Assembly (NCBI GenBank): GCA_009778385.1
Contig: WRJX01000102.1
Location: 1-64,000, forward strand
DNA length: 64,000 nucleotides
Source of the DNA: Candidatus Bathycorpusculum sp.
GTDB taxonomy: Archaea; Thermoproteota; Bathyarchaeia; Bathyarchaeales; Bathycorpusculaceae
Direction of reading: 5' to 3'
A program made the position numbers and the translations under genes. Each line of letters opens with the position of its first letter. Within the stretch, counting starts at the first letter, position 1. Below the pieces are notes generated by a model. That model ran no database searches, was not told where the DNA came from, and saw only the letters and a program-made list of their open reading frames with translations. Positions 8,680 through 17,417 of this stretch are shown piece after piece.

Positions 8680-9728
8680 ACGGTTCCTAGTACCATGTAG
8701 TCTTCAGGTTTATTGCCTAAGATTAAGCGATAATACCTCTCACCATTTTTTTTGTTTACTACAAGCTCAGCCTTTCCTTGAGCTGTAATGGTTTCACCGT
8801 TTTCTGCTTGTTTACAGAATCTGCCACGGAAGGAAGAAACTTCTTTGATAGAGGTTAGCATGGGTCCTTCTATAATTTTTACGTTTTCTAGTTGGTAAAT
8901 GCAGGGAGTGAAAAGCGCCTCAGCATTACTGTTGATTTCTGCAACGATTTTTACGTATCCAGCATTACTGTAACATACATCACCGTAGAAATCAGAAAGT
9001 TCAGGCCATTCTTTTACAAACCGCACAAAATAATCCGTGCCTTGGTACATACCTTGGAAAGCTTTCCGATTCTCCACACGTTGAAAATCTTTAAAACTCA
9101 TATGAGTATCTTTTGAACGAAAATCATACAGGTTTTTGAGTTCCTCGGTAGTGTAAGCTTTGAGGCGTGGATGTCCCTCTTTAAGCATGCGCTGCATGGC
9201 GGCGTAGGCTTTACAAGAGTTTTCTTCGCCGTAAATCAACAAATCAATGTCAGAGGTTGAAGTGGTTAGACCTGCAAGAATTGAACCTGAAATGCCAATA
9301 GCGTTCCAAGAAATATCTGCGGCTTGTTGCAAATCAGTTGCAAGTTGTAAAGCCTTTTCTTCAAAAATGTTCTGCGGATTACCTGTACGTAGGCTGGCAA
9401 GTTTTTCTTTCGGCTGAAAGTGCTGAACTATTTCGTCTGTTGGAACTTCACATAGGGTTTCTCCGAAAAATTCATCAAACAATATCAAATGGGGCAGGTG
9501 TTCTTGTAGAAATTTAAATCGGTCACCAAGGCTGTAGACTTTACCGTAATTGAGATCTTTACTGTGTCTAAAACCCTTTGGGTCTGGGATGTAACGTGGA
9601 AAAGCGATAACTTTGTCTTTTGGGTGAATTAGCCCTTTTACATCGAAAATAACGTTGCTTTTATGTTTGATAAAGTCGCCTTCACGAGCTAACATACCAT
9701 TGTGATTTTTTACATAACGTTTAAACAA
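8676..9728 (-). CDS. Nucleotidyltransferase-fold protein, paralogue 3 (GS-x-DxD motif)
   Basis: The third copy faces the other two. Its motif is IGISGSILAGLTTSTSDIDLLIYG split over a Gly-Ser turn and Asp-Ile-Asp. The N-terminal domain has GLIHPKDKVIAFPRYIPDP and the C-terminal domain has SSFRGRFCKQAENGETITAQGKAEL, the clearest version of the shared C-terminal element. I prefer a TTG start at 9728 (MFKRYVKNHNG), which aligns with the start of paralogue 1 and has GGGTG just upstream. The frame also reaches an ATG at 9785, which would overlap the divergent CitG-like gene. With the 9728 start the two divergent genes are 32 bp apart and must share a compact promoter region. Confidence 0.72.
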   Translation of the reverse strand: MFKRYVKNHNGMLAREGDFIKHKSNVIFDVKGLIHPKDKVIAFPRYIPDPKGFRHSKDLNYGKVYSLGDRFKFLQEHLPHLILFDEFFGETLCEVPTDEIVQHFQPKEKLASLRTGNPQNIFEEKALQLATDLQQAADISWNAIGISGSILAGLTTSTSDIDLLIYGEENSCKAYAAMQRMLKEGHPRLKAYTTEELKNLYDFRSKDTHMSFKDFQRVENRKAFQGMYQGTDYFVRFVKEWPELSDFYGDVCYSNAGYVKIVAEINSNAEALFTPCIYQLENVKIIEGPMLTSIKEVSSFRGRFCKQAENGETITAQGKAELVVNKKNGERYYRLILGNKPEDYMVLGTV

Positions 9729-9760
9729 TTCGCACCCTTTCAAAATATCCGTGACACTAA

Positions 9761-10711
9761 ATGGTTCAAAGCTGCCAAAAAGCAATACATATTAGTCGAT
9801 GCCTGCAACTGGCAATTCTACTGGAAGTCAGCGCCGACAAACCCGGCAACGTAAACTTTACTGCCAGCTTTGAAGGCACACGTAAAGAGCACTTTTTTGC
9901 CTCCGCAGTAGCCGCTGGACCAACATTTCAAGAAGCCGCTAAAAGAGGCATTCAAATCGCTAATGGCCAACGTGTAATAAACGATGCAGGGCTTGGGGAA
10001 CTCGTTAAACTTGGTGTTAGAGATGTTATGGAGTGGCAACGGGGAGGTAACACGATTTTAGGTACAGTTATGCTGTTTATACCAATTGGTGTTGCAGCAG
10101 GCATGACACCTACAGACGAAAAATTTAGCATGAACTTTAAACTTTTACGTAGCAACATTGAGGCTATTATTCATGCTTCAACAGCTATAGATTCTGTGCA
10201 CCTCTATGAAGCCATTGACATAGCCATGCCAAACGGCCTAAATCAAGCCCCAGAACTAAGCGTTAATGACCCCGCTTCAAAACAGCGCCTAATAACTGAA
10301 AACATTACCCTCTACCAAGTCTTTGACATAGCTAAAGACTACGACGACATATGCAGTGAATGGATACACAACTACCCCATCACCTTCGATGAAGCATACC
10401 CCTACCTAATGGAGCAACTAGAAAAAGTTGACCAAAACACCGCAGTCATCAACACCTTCCTAAAAATCCTCGCCCAACACCCAGACACTTTCATAGCCAG
10501 AAAAGCCGGAATAGAAAAAGCCAAAGAAATCTCAGCAGAAGCAAAAAAAATACTAGAAATAGGTGGTGCCACAACAACCGCAGGCAAAACAGCTATAGCA
10601 AAATTTGATCACAACCTACGCAAAGCCGGAAACCATTACAACCCTGGAACCACAGCAGACATCACCGCTACAACACTGGCACTTTGCATACTTGACGGAT
10701 ATCGACCTTAA
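9761..10711 (+). CDS. CitG/MdcB-family triphosphoribosyl-dephospho-CoA synthase homologue
   Basis: The 316-residue protein begins with SRCLQLAILLEVSADKPGNV, matching the hallmark LEVSxxPKPGNV segment of CitG/MdcB proteins. It is helical throughout, ending in a Gly/His-rich C-terminal element (HYNPGTTADITATTLAL) typical of the family. CitG and MdcB use ATP to put a triphosphoribosyl group on the 2'-OH of dephospho-CoA, releasing adenine; the product is the precursor of the citrate lyase or malonate decarboxylase prosthetic group. No lyase or decarboxylase gene is nearby. The gene sits between three GS-x-DxD nucleotidyltransferases and mch, on the same strand as mch. The archaeal substrate may therefore differ from dephospho-CoA. 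Confidence 0.82.
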   Translation: MVQSCQKAIHISRCLQLAILLEVSADKPGNVNFTASFEGTRKEHFFASAVAAGPTFQEAAKRGIQIANGQRVINDAGLGELVKLGVRDVMEWQRGGNTILGTVMLFIPIGVAAGMTPTDEKFSMNFKLLRSNIEAIIHASTAIDSVHLYEAIDIAMPNGLNQAPELSVNDPASKQRLITENITLYQVFDIAKDYDDICSEWIHNYPITFDEAYPYLMEQLEKVDQNTAVINTFLKILAQHPDTFIARKAGIEKAKEISAEAKKILEIGGATTTAGKTAIAKFDHNLRKAGNHYNPGTTADITATTLALCILDGYRP

Positions 10712-11032
10712 ACAATCGCGCGTTCTGTTTTCAGATAAAGCCTTTAACTATAGTTCAACCCCACAGTTTTCAATTATCAACCAAATAACATCTAAAGGTT
10801 TACTGTACAGCACACTTTAGTATCATAATTTGAAACATAGGCTCATATACACACAAAGTAGATGACTCCTAACACATGACACCCATAGATATGGCGTCTC
10901 ATGGCGGGTCAGTGCAAAAACGGTGATGTCAATAACTGTAAATACGTCAGGTCAGCAAATAAAAAAAGTGTCTTTAGCGTTACCTTTAATATTCTACAAT
11001 AAACATTCTTTAGGCTTAATGGTGAATTCAGT
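10712..11032. other. Noncoding leader region of mch
   Basis: No gene is supported in these 321 bases. An AT-rich element around 10990-11000 (CCTTTAATATTCT) is a candidate TATA box for mch. GGTGA about 8 bases before the ATG at 11033 is a plausible ribosome binding site. Confidence 0.45.
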
Positions 11033-11992
11033 ATGAAAGCTTTAAGCGTAAACCAGTTGGCTTATCAAACAGCCCAAAAACTTTTAGATAACCCTGAATT
11101 GTATGGTGTAGCTGTATCAAAATCCACTGCAGGAGCCATAATTATAGATGCAGGAGTCAAAGCTCCCGGTGGTTTTGAAGCTGGAAAAATTTTAACTGAG
11201 CTCTGCCTTGGTTCAGCTGGAAAAGTTGATATCGGCTTTAAATCATACGGCGAGATTAATTTTCCCTCAGTTACAGTTACCACTGATTTTCCAGCCATAG
11301 CCTGTTTAGGTTCCCAGTTCGCCGGTTGGCGCATAAAAGAGGGTGACAACATTGCCATTGGTTCAGGCCCAGCCCGTGCCATAGCGCTTAAACCCAAAGA
11401 AGTTTACGATGAAATTGGCTACACAGATGTGTATGATAAGACGGTAATCATACTTGAAAGTAATCAGCTGCCAACTGATGTATTAATTGAAAAGGTCACA
11501 AAGGCTTGCAATGTAGCTCCAGAAAATCTAATTGTTGCAGTTGCTCCAACGGCTAGTATCGCAGGTTTAACTCAAGTTACAGGCCGCGTAGTTGAAGTAG
11601 GCATACATAAACTAAAAACTGTTGGCTTAGATCCAAAATGCATAAAGTATGCTATAGGTTATGCCCCAATTAGTCCCTCAGGTCCAGATTTTGAAGTTGC
11701 AATGGCTCGTACTAACGATGCTATTCTTTATGGTGGTACGGTTTTCTGTGCCGTTGAATATGATGATGAGGTTAAACTGCAAGAAATTGTCAACCAGACG
11801 CCGTCTATGATGTCTAAGGATTACGGTAAGCCTTTTCTGCAAATCTTCCGTGAAGCCGACAAAGACTTCTACAAAATAGACCATAACCTATTTGCTCCAG
11901 CTGTCATAATAGTTAACAACGTTAAAACGGGTCGAACATTTAAGGCAGGAAAAATCAACCCACAAGTTCTCTTGGAGTCTTTAGGCTTCTAA
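11033..11992 (+). CDS. mch: Methenyltetrahydromethanopterin cyclohydrolase
   Basis: Mch interconverts 5,10-methenyl-H4MPT and 5-formyl-H4MPT, a step of the archaeal C1 pathway in the cytoplasm. The 319-residue length is normal. Family segments are easy to see: GVAVSKSTAGAIIIDAGV (about 25-42), the GSAGKV turn, ACLGSQFAGWRI, GSGPARAIALKPKE and APTASIAGLTQVTGRVVEVG, then KYAIGYAPISP with DGx-type residues and LYGGTV near the C-terminus. The gene follows the CitG-like gene with a 321-bp gap, so it may have its own promoter. Presence of mch shows the organism uses H4MPT or a close analogue. Confidence 0.95.
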   Translation: MKALSVNQLAYQTAQKLLDNPELYGVAVSKSTAGAIIIDAGVKAPGGFEAGKILTELCLGSAGKVDIGFKSYGEINFPSVTVTTDFPAIACLGSQFAGWRIKEGDNIAIGSGPARAIALKPKEVYDEIGYTDVYDKTVIILESNQLPTDVLIEKVTKACNVAPENLIVAVAPTASIAGLTQVTGRVVEVGIHKLKTVGLDPKCIKYAIGYAPISPSGPDFEVAMARTNDAILYGGTVFCAVEYDDEVKLQEIVNQTPSMMSKDYGKPFLQIFREADKDFYKIDHNLFAPAVIIVNNVKTGRTFKAGKINPQVLLESLGF

Positions 11993-12025
11993 AACTCCTT
12001 TTTCATTCTTCTTAAAAAGAAATGT

Positions 12026-12628
12026 TTATTGTTGTTTGATTGTTTGGTTTATTGTTGGTTTTGTTTTGTAAAAGTATGCTCCTATAAAGTTACTTACGGC
12101 TTTGCTGTATATCAGCACGGCCATTATGATGCTCATGATTGCAACCTCAATGATGGCTTTTGTCATAACTGCATATATTATAGCGCTTGAAAGGGCTTCT
12201 GAATTTAGAAATAATGGAAGCAACACGGTGAAGTAAGCGTAGGTGAATATGCCCTCGGGGATGTATGCAAGAAGTATTAGAGGTACACATAGTAGAGCTT
12301 TGAATATTCTGTTGTCTATACGTGATAGCATCAGAGCAAGTAAACCTATGGTTAAGCCTGTGAGACCTTTTCCCAAGGGCAGAGCAATTAAACCTAGTAT
12401 ACCTCCAGTTCCTAATGGACCGAACATGATTCCTGGGAGTATTCCTGCCATTAGACCTGCGGCAAAACCGGATTTAGGTCCAGCATAGACGCCTGCTATA
12501 AACACCGCAAGTAAGGAGAGGTCTAGTGCTACTGCGCCTGGAATTATTTGTAACAAGTAACTTATGAGACATAGGGCGTTTCCGAGCGCGCCCATCATTA
12601 TTGTGAATGTTAGTTTTTTAGTGTTCAA
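12026..12628 (-). CDS. ECF transporter substrate-binding (S) component
   Basis: The 200-residue product is almost wholly membrane-embedded, with about six hydrophobic helices and Gly-rich loops (VYAGPKSGFAAGLMAG, FGPLGTGGILGLIALPLGK). This is the pattern of ECF-type vitamin transporter S components, which bind the substrate and use a shared energising module (T subunit plus two ATPases). The TTG start at 12628 has a very strong ribosome binding site (GGAGG, 8 bases upstream). No ECF ATPases or T subunit flank it, so it is probably a stand-alone S unit using a module elsewhere, or possibly the CbiQ/CbiO pair at 24-25.7 kb. The vitamin cannot be told from sequence by eye. Confidence 0.7.
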   Translation of the reverse strand: MNTKKLTFTIMMGALGNALCLISYLLQIIPGAVALDLSLLAVFIAGVYAGPKSGFAAGLMAGILPGIMFGPLGTGGILGLIALPLGKGLTGLTIGLLALMLSRIDNRIFKALLCVPLILLAYIPEGIFTYAYFTVLLPLFLNSEALSSAIIYAVMTKAIIEVAIMSIIMAVLIYSKAVSNFIGAYFYKTKPTINQTIKQQ

Positions 12629-12712
12629 TGCTGTTCCTCCTGTTAATTTATTTATACCTATTTAAGAGTGGTTACTTAAAAATGGGTTTTGTTACAAATT
12701 ATGGAAAATCGA

Positions 12713-12720
12713 TATATAAT
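12713..12720 (+). promoter_or_regulatory. Probable TATA box of the coiled-coil gene at 12755
   Basis: TATATAAT followed by an A-run lies about 35-42 bases upstream of the TTG start. This is the right distance for an archaeal promoter giving a short leader. Confidence 0.5.
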
Positions 12721-12754
12721 AAAAAAACGCATAATTAGTGTAAGTGAGTAAGTC

Positions 12755-14002
12755 TTGACAGAAACAACACAGTTCTCAACAAGAACCTTAAAAGAGTGGA
12801 TAGAAAAAGAAACAAGCACTACCCTTAGTCCTGTCCAAGCGCAAGCAAAAAAACTTCGAGACGAAACAAACCAAGCGATCATAGCCCTAAACGAGGTCTG
12901 TGAAGATCTCTTAGAGAACAGTACAAAAGAAATAGAAAAACGCAACATGAAAGTCTATAATCGCGCTCGTGCATTAAACAAATTGGCTCACTTATTTATA
13001 GATAGACTTACAAAACTTTCTGCACCTGAACAAATAACCTATGACGCCTTAAGTAAGTATAACACTGAAGCCCAAAAAACACTTATTGTTACTGAAATCG
13101 ATGTGAAAAACTGGTTTCCAAAAATTTCACCCTTCTTCATTATGGATCGACGAAAGTTCATAACAGTTTATGAAAAAACAAAACAAATCCTTAGCATTCT
13201 AAACGAGTTTGTCACCAAAGAATACGTAAAAACAAAAACGATACAAGAAACCATTCAAATGATTGGCGAACTGCAAAGTTTAGAAAATAAGTTGGCAGGT
13301 TTACAGACAGAAATTGAGAACATAAAAAATGAACGCTTACCTATTGAACAAAAAATTGTTGAATTAGAGCAGAAGACAGGTGAGTTAAAAGCTGCAGGTC
13401 CAATTGATCAGTTAAATCTTGTTACCAGTGAGATTGGAGTTCTAAGTAATGATTTGAAGACTACCCTTAGGCATCTGCAGAAACCGTTTATCAAGATGCA
13501 GGCGTTGGCAACTTCTGGCGGTGGAGGTGGCATAACTCCTGACGAATTACGCATGATCAACGAGTATTTGGATAAGCCGTTTGAAGCGTTAGTTAATGAA
13601 GAAAGCGGTTATCCTACTTTGAAGCATATTCTTGAAAAACTCCAAGACATGTTAAAAGATGACAAGCTGAAACTTAAATCTGATAAAGCTCGAAAAGCTG
13701 AACAATTCATTATAGAAGTCTTTAGTAAAGATCTATTAAATGATGCACAGAAAAAAAGTAAAGCATTATCAATTCAAAAAGAACAACTTTTGGCTTCTGC
13801 ACACATGGATGAAATCAAACAAAATATTTCGACCTTTGAAGATCAAACAGAGCAGCTTAAAGCTAGAAAAGCAAGTATTGAAGCTCATGAAGCAGTTAAA
13901 AAACGTGAATATCAAGAGCTACAATCCGAAGGTAACAACCGTAAAAGAGCAATTGAACGCAACATTTTAACAGCACTCACAAAGACCGTACAAATTATTT
14001 AA
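12755..14002 (+). CDS. Large coiled-coil protein of unknown function
   Basis: I do not recognise the 415-residue protein. It is charged, without signal or membrane segments. Helical coiled-coil stretches are visible at about residues 20-70, 140-225 and 310-405, the first and last rich in Glu/Lys/Gln. A short Gly-rich hinge (TSGGGGGITPDE, about 253-264) separates two halves. The central portion DVKNWFPKISPFFIMDRRKF looks like a small folded segment. The layout of two coiled-coil arms round a flexible hinge resembles structural or SMC-like accessory proteins, but there is no ATPase head. The start is TTG. Confidence 0.6.
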   Translation: MTETTQFSTRTLKEWIEKETSTTLSPVQAQAKKLRDETNQAIIALNEVCEDLLENSTKEIEKRNMKVYNRARALNKLAHLFIDRLTKLSAPEQITYDALSKYNTEAQKTLIVTEIDVKNWFPKISPFFIMDRRKFITVYEKTKQILSILNEFVTKEYVKTKTIQETIQMIGELQSLENKLAGLQTEIENIKNERLPIEQKIVELEQKTGELKAAGPIDQLNLVTSEIGVLSNDLKTTLRHLQKPFIKMQALATSGGGGGITPDELRMINEYLDKPFEALVNEESGYPTLKHILEKLQDMLKDDKLKLKSDKARKAEQFIIEVFSKDLLNDAQKKSKALSIQKEQLLASAHMDEIKQNISTFEDQTEQLKARKASIEAHEAVKKREYQELQSEGNNRKRAIERNILTALTKTVQII

Positions 14003-14257
14003 CATACATGATTTAACATGTTATGTTTTTTTACTTTTTACAAATCCAGAGGTTTCAAGTGAATAAAATTTTGATTACTATCTTATATAAACCTGTTAAA
14101 GTTGGAAGCAAAACTGTAAAGTTAGGATTACGGTTTAATAAGATTCACTGAAAAACTTGAGTTTTAAACATGTTGCTCTTTTTTGTTGTGTTGTTATCTT
14201 GTAGCAGTCACATATACTTACAAGCAAAACAGTAACAATGATATTTTGTGAAACGTT

Positions 14258-14488
14258 ATGGGTAATCTTGTAGTAGATAACGCACAAAACGCTCAATCGT
14301 GCATATGTCCCCAATGTCCTACATATAAAAAATCAGAATTAACAGGCATACTTTATTGTGCAAAAGGAAAAGCAGCTGAGTCAGCTGAAGCGGCAGGTTG
14401 CATTTGTCCAAACTGTCCTGTGGCTAAACAATACAACTTAGATCAGCCTTACTACTGTATGAAGGGAAAGTCCGTTGACCTGAAATAG
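14258..14488 (+). CDS. Cys-rich small protein, DUF2769 type
   Basis: The 76-residue protein contains two copies of the pattern Cys-x-Cys-x2-Cys followed 14 residues later by another Cys: Cys15, 17, 20, 34 and Cys48, 50, 53, 67. The segments ICPQCPTY and ICPNCPVA with YCxKGK match the archaeal DUF2769 family as I remember it. Eight Cys arranged this way would suit two zinc ions or iron-sulfur clusters. Function is unknown. The ATG start is preceded by a long AT-rich region and no neighbour is within 240 bp. Confidence 0.75.
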   Translation: MGNLVVDNAQNAQSCICPQCPTYKKSELTGILYCAKGKAAESAEAAGCICPNCPVAKQYNLDQPYYCMKGKSVDLK

Positions 14489-14559
14489 AACAGTCAACAT
14501 AGTAAATACTCTTAAGATAGTATGCAGACTCCTATAGAAGCCTAAATTTAAGAGGACAA

Positions 14560-15112
14560 GGCACTATTGACGCATTTTTAACTCGTTTATTAAAATATAT
14601 TGAAAACAAATTTGCAGCTATTTTTCTTACCAAAGTTGATACCCAAGTTGATGAAACACTAAACAACGACAATGTATTTCTCACCTTTCTAAGCTATTTC
14701 ACTAAATATTTTAAAGAAAACGAAAAACTCAAACTAAGAATGACCCACACACAGAACCACTAAACACTCTAAAAACAGAAACAGAAAAACTAAGCATACC
14801 AACAAATCAAAAAACAATATGGCCTCAAGAAGTAAAATCATTTGGAAAACGTTTCACACCTCTATTTCTCGCCTTAAACAAAAAAGAATAAACTACATCC
14901 ACCAAAACAAAGGTAGACTACGCTTAATCACCATATGCTTAAAAACACAAACAGAACTTTCCAAGTATACCTCTTCACACTTGGGCGTTTCGGGCGTTTC
15001 AGGCATGTCTTTCGGAACTTTTTCCGGAAAAGAAAAAAATAATAGAGGAAAAACTTGCAAAAGTAACGCCCCAAACGCCCTAAACGCCCACCTTCTCTTT
15101 GTAGACTCATGA
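14560..15112 (+). pseudogene. Decayed gene remnant, possibly a mobile-element primase/helicase C-terminus
   Basis: Protein-like sequence can be read in segments interrupted by stops and frame changes. One segment reads LTRLLKYIENKFAAIFLTKV and YFTKYFKENEKLKLRM. The next contains IWPQEVKSFGKRFTPLFLAL, then, after a stop, YIHQNKGRLRLITICLKTQ. The style (a WP motif, basic helices, then a Gly/Ser repeat segment) reminds me of the end of replication proteins carried by archaeal plasmids or integrated elements. I cannot confirm this without a search. No intact start or ribosome site is visible. Confidence 0.3.
14983..15089. repeat. 22-nt imperfect inverted repeat made of two 9-nt units per arm
   Basis: The left arm (14983-15004) contains GGGCGTTTC twice in tandem. 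The right arm (15068-15089) is its reverse complement in 19 of 22 positions. The 63-nt loop contains a second small dyad, TTCGGAAC/TTTTCCGGAA. The whole is GC-rich in an AT-rich setting. It overlaps the decayed gene and would be translated as GVSGVSG and NAPNALNA. Confidence 0.8.
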
Positions 15113-15412
15113 ACTATGCGAAAATAATGTGTAATTATTTTTGTTGAAAGTCGTGTAATTCCCTTCTATGAGTGCAAGTTATTTTTTGTACAGTTCCTAA
15201 ATTGGTTTCAGGCTAGTTTTGTATACCCAAACTGTAGCTTTATGTTTAATAGACGAATAGACAAACAGAAAATCAACAAAGTAATTACACACCCACCATA
15301 TGTGGGGTATAGACTTATGGTTTTTCTTTAAAATCGGTCGCTTATTGTTTTTCTACACGGATTAGCTTTATATTTGTTTTAGAGCAATAAGTTAGGCGAG
15401 CGTGTATCTCAA

Positions 15413-16144
15413 TTGAATCTTGCTGTTGATGCTAGGTCGTTAGTTAAACAATTCGGTAGCGTTCGAGCCTTAGACAATCTAAGTTTCACTGTCAAACCTG
15501 GAGAAATTTATGGATTAATTGGTCCAAACGGTGCAGGCAAAACTACAACCCTGCGAACAATTTGTACACTTATTTTACCTTCGTCAGGTAAATTAGACGT
15601 CTTTGGGTTAGATGTAGTTTCTCAAGCTGCTGAGGTTAGAAAAATTTTAAGCTATTTACCTGAAGAATCAGGCGCTTATCCCAACTTAACGGGTTATGAA
15701 TATCTTGAATTCATGGCTAAATTTAATCAAAAAGAAGGCTATGACATCAAGAGCATGGTAAATGAAGCTGTTGAACTCAGTGGTCTTGGTGACCGTCTTA
15801 GAGATAAAGCAAAAACTTACAGCAAAGGTATGAAACGTCGCCTATTAATCGCACGTGCATTAATGACACATCCAAAACTTGCCGTGCTTGATGAACCGGC
15901 AAGTGGTCTTGACGTTTTACATGCATACCGCATTAGAGAAATCATTAAACAATATGTGAAGAAGTACAACATAACGGTAATTTTAAGTAGTCACAATATG
16001 CTCGAAGTAGAATATCTCTGCAACAGAGTTTCACTTGTCAATGAAGGTAAAATTGTAATTGAAGGCGAGCCTAAAGAACTTAGAGCAAAATATGACAGCG
16101 AAAATCTAGAAGAAGTCTTCGCAAAGGTGGTAGGTTATGCTTAA
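15413..16144 (+). CDS. ABC-2 exporter ATP-binding protein (NatA-like)
   Basis: The 243-residue ATPase has Walker A GPNGAGKTT (about 39-47), a Q-loop region at LSYLPEESGAYPNLTG, the signature in the form YSKGMKRR, Walker B LAVLDEPASGLD and the switch His in LSSHN. This is the single-ATPase type that pairs with ABC-2 permeases for export of ions, drugs or polysaccharide. The next gene overlaps by 8 bp and encodes the permease. The start is TTG; GGCGAG lies a little upstream. The exported substrate is not evident. Confidence 0.9.
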   Translation: MNLAVDARSLVKQFGSVRALDNLSFTVKPGEIYGLIGPNGAGKTTTLRTICTLILPSSGKLDVFGLDVVSQAAEVRKILSYLPEESGAYPNLTGYEYLEFMAKFNQKEGYDIKSMVNEAVELSGLGDRLRDKAKTYSKGMKRRLLIARALMTHPKLAVLDEPASGLDVLHAYRIREIIKQYVKKYNITVILSSHNMLEVEYLCNRVSLVNEGKIVIEGEPKELRAKYDSENLEEVFAKVVGYA

Positions 16145-17417
16145 AGGTTTCACAACTATACTTCTAAAAGAACTCAAAGAACTCGTACGTGACCCAAAAA
16201 TCCTTGTTCCCATGATAATACTCCCCCTTATAATATTTCCAGTTTTAAGCCTTGTTATGGGTTACGCCGTAAATAGCGCAGAAGAACAAATGCAAAAATC
16301 AAACCTCCTCATCCTTAACAACGACAACGGAGAATGGGACCAAACATTCATTGACTACCTCAACCAGATTATGAACATTCAAGTTCTAAATAACATCTCT
16401 CCACAACAAGTCATAGATCAAAATTTACTCGCCAACTATAACAGCACACAATTCATGGAAATCCCCGCGGGTTTCAGCCAAAATATGACCCGTCACCTAA
16501 ATGGAGAATCCAACATAACAACAAGCATTAACATTTACGGGGTCTTTCAAGGCGGAGGCATCTTTAGTGACCTTGGCAGTTCCGGGTTAGTAGTTTACGT
16601 TAACGCTTTCAATCGTGCCATTGCACCAGACATCGTTCTAACAACACAGTCAACAATCATTAATGATCAAGTGCAAGAAGGCGTAGATCCATCAACCTTA
16701 TCAGTATTAATGATGTCACAATCACTTGCTCTACCGCTAACAGTAATGATAATGATTATTTACTCAATGCAAATAGCCGCTACCAGTGTGGCAATGGAGA
16801 AAGAAGAAAAAACTCTTGAAACCCTGCTCACTTCTCCAGTTGATCGTTTTGCGATTTTAATGGGCAAAGTTTCAAGCACCGTAATCGTCGCAGGAATTGC
16901 AGCAGTAACATCTCTTATTGGTTATTCATTCATGATGAAATCAGTCACTATGGGCATACCTATCGCCGGAGACATTGACTTAGTTACTTTAGGTCTAGTT
17001 CCATCAACTTTCGGCTACATCATGCTTGGCATATCCCTATTTGTCACATTATTATCCGCTTTAGCGTTAGCCGTTGTCATGTCCACATTCTCAGAAAACG
17101 TACGTAGCGCACAAGCATTAGTAGGCTACATTTACCCATTAATTTTCATCCCCTCAATGGCACTAATGTACCTTGACATTAACAGTCTACCAATGGCAAT
17201 CAAAACAGTTCTATACGCTATTCCATTCACCCATCCAATAATCGCTTCAAAAGCAGTAATAATGGGAAACTACTCCATCGTCGCTTTTGGCATTATATAC
17301 GTTGCAATCTTTACCGTCATCATAATGTATTTTGCGTCAAAACTATTCTCAACTGAAAAAATCCTCACAGCCAAACTAATGTTCAAGAGAGGACCAAAGA
17401 AAAAACAAAAGGACTAA
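16137..17417 (+). CDS. ABC-2 type permease (NatB-like)
   Basis: The 426-residue membrane protein has one N-terminal helix (about 20-42), a large extracytoplasmic domain with a possible glycine-rich GVFQGGGIFSDLGSSG loop, and five to six further helices from about residue 205. The cytoplasmic loop MEKEEKTLETLLTSPVDRF is the conserved coupling element of this permease family. The C-terminus ends in a basic tail. It forms the transport path for the ATPase encoded just upstream. Confidence 0.88.
   Translation: MLKGFTTILLKELKELVRDPKILVPMIILPLIIFPVLSLVMGYAVNSAEEQMQKSNLLILNNDNGEWDQTFIDYLNQIMNIQVLNNISPQQVIDQNLLANYNSTQFMEIPAGFSQNMTRHLNGESNITTSINIYGVFQGGGIFSDLGSSGLVVYVNAFNRAIAPDIVLTTQSTIINDQVQEGVDPSTLSVLMMSQSLALPLTVMIMIIYSMQIAATSVAMEKEEKTLETLLTSPVDRFAILMGKVSSTVIVAGIAAVTSLIGYSFMMKSVTMGIPIAGDIDLVTLGLVPSTFGYIMLGISLFVTLLSALALAVVMSTFSENVRSAQALVGYIYPLIFIPSMALMYLDINSLPMAIKTVLYAIPFTHPIIASKAVIMGNYSIVAFGIIYVAIFTVIIMYFASKLFSTEKILTAKLMFKRGPKKKQKD

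Larger units (their letters stand above)
14489..15412. other. Long gene-poor stretch with a decayed gene and an ABC promoter
   Basis: The 924 bases hold a degenerate reading frame (about 14560-15112, listed separately), an inverted repeat, and then AT-rich sequence leading to the ABC transporter start at 15413. A small dyad CCCAC-CATAT-GTGGG sits at 15292-15306, and an AT-rich GCTTTATATTTG near 15366-15378 could be the TATA element of the ABC operon. Confidence 0.5.

Noticed and set aside
6575-9728. Nucleotidyltransferases as a MNT/HEPN toxin-antitoxin system
   Set aside because: Proteins are about 350 residues with extra domains, and no HEPN partner is adjacent.
9761-10711. CitG homologue as part of citrate lyase or malonate decarboxylase
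   Set aside because: No lyase, decarboxylase or acyl carrier genes are present in the neighbourhood.
14819-15112. 97-codon frame as an intact gene
   Set aside because: No ribosome site, low-complexity GVSG segment, and upstream in-frame pieces of the same protein are broken by stops; treated as part of a decayed gene.
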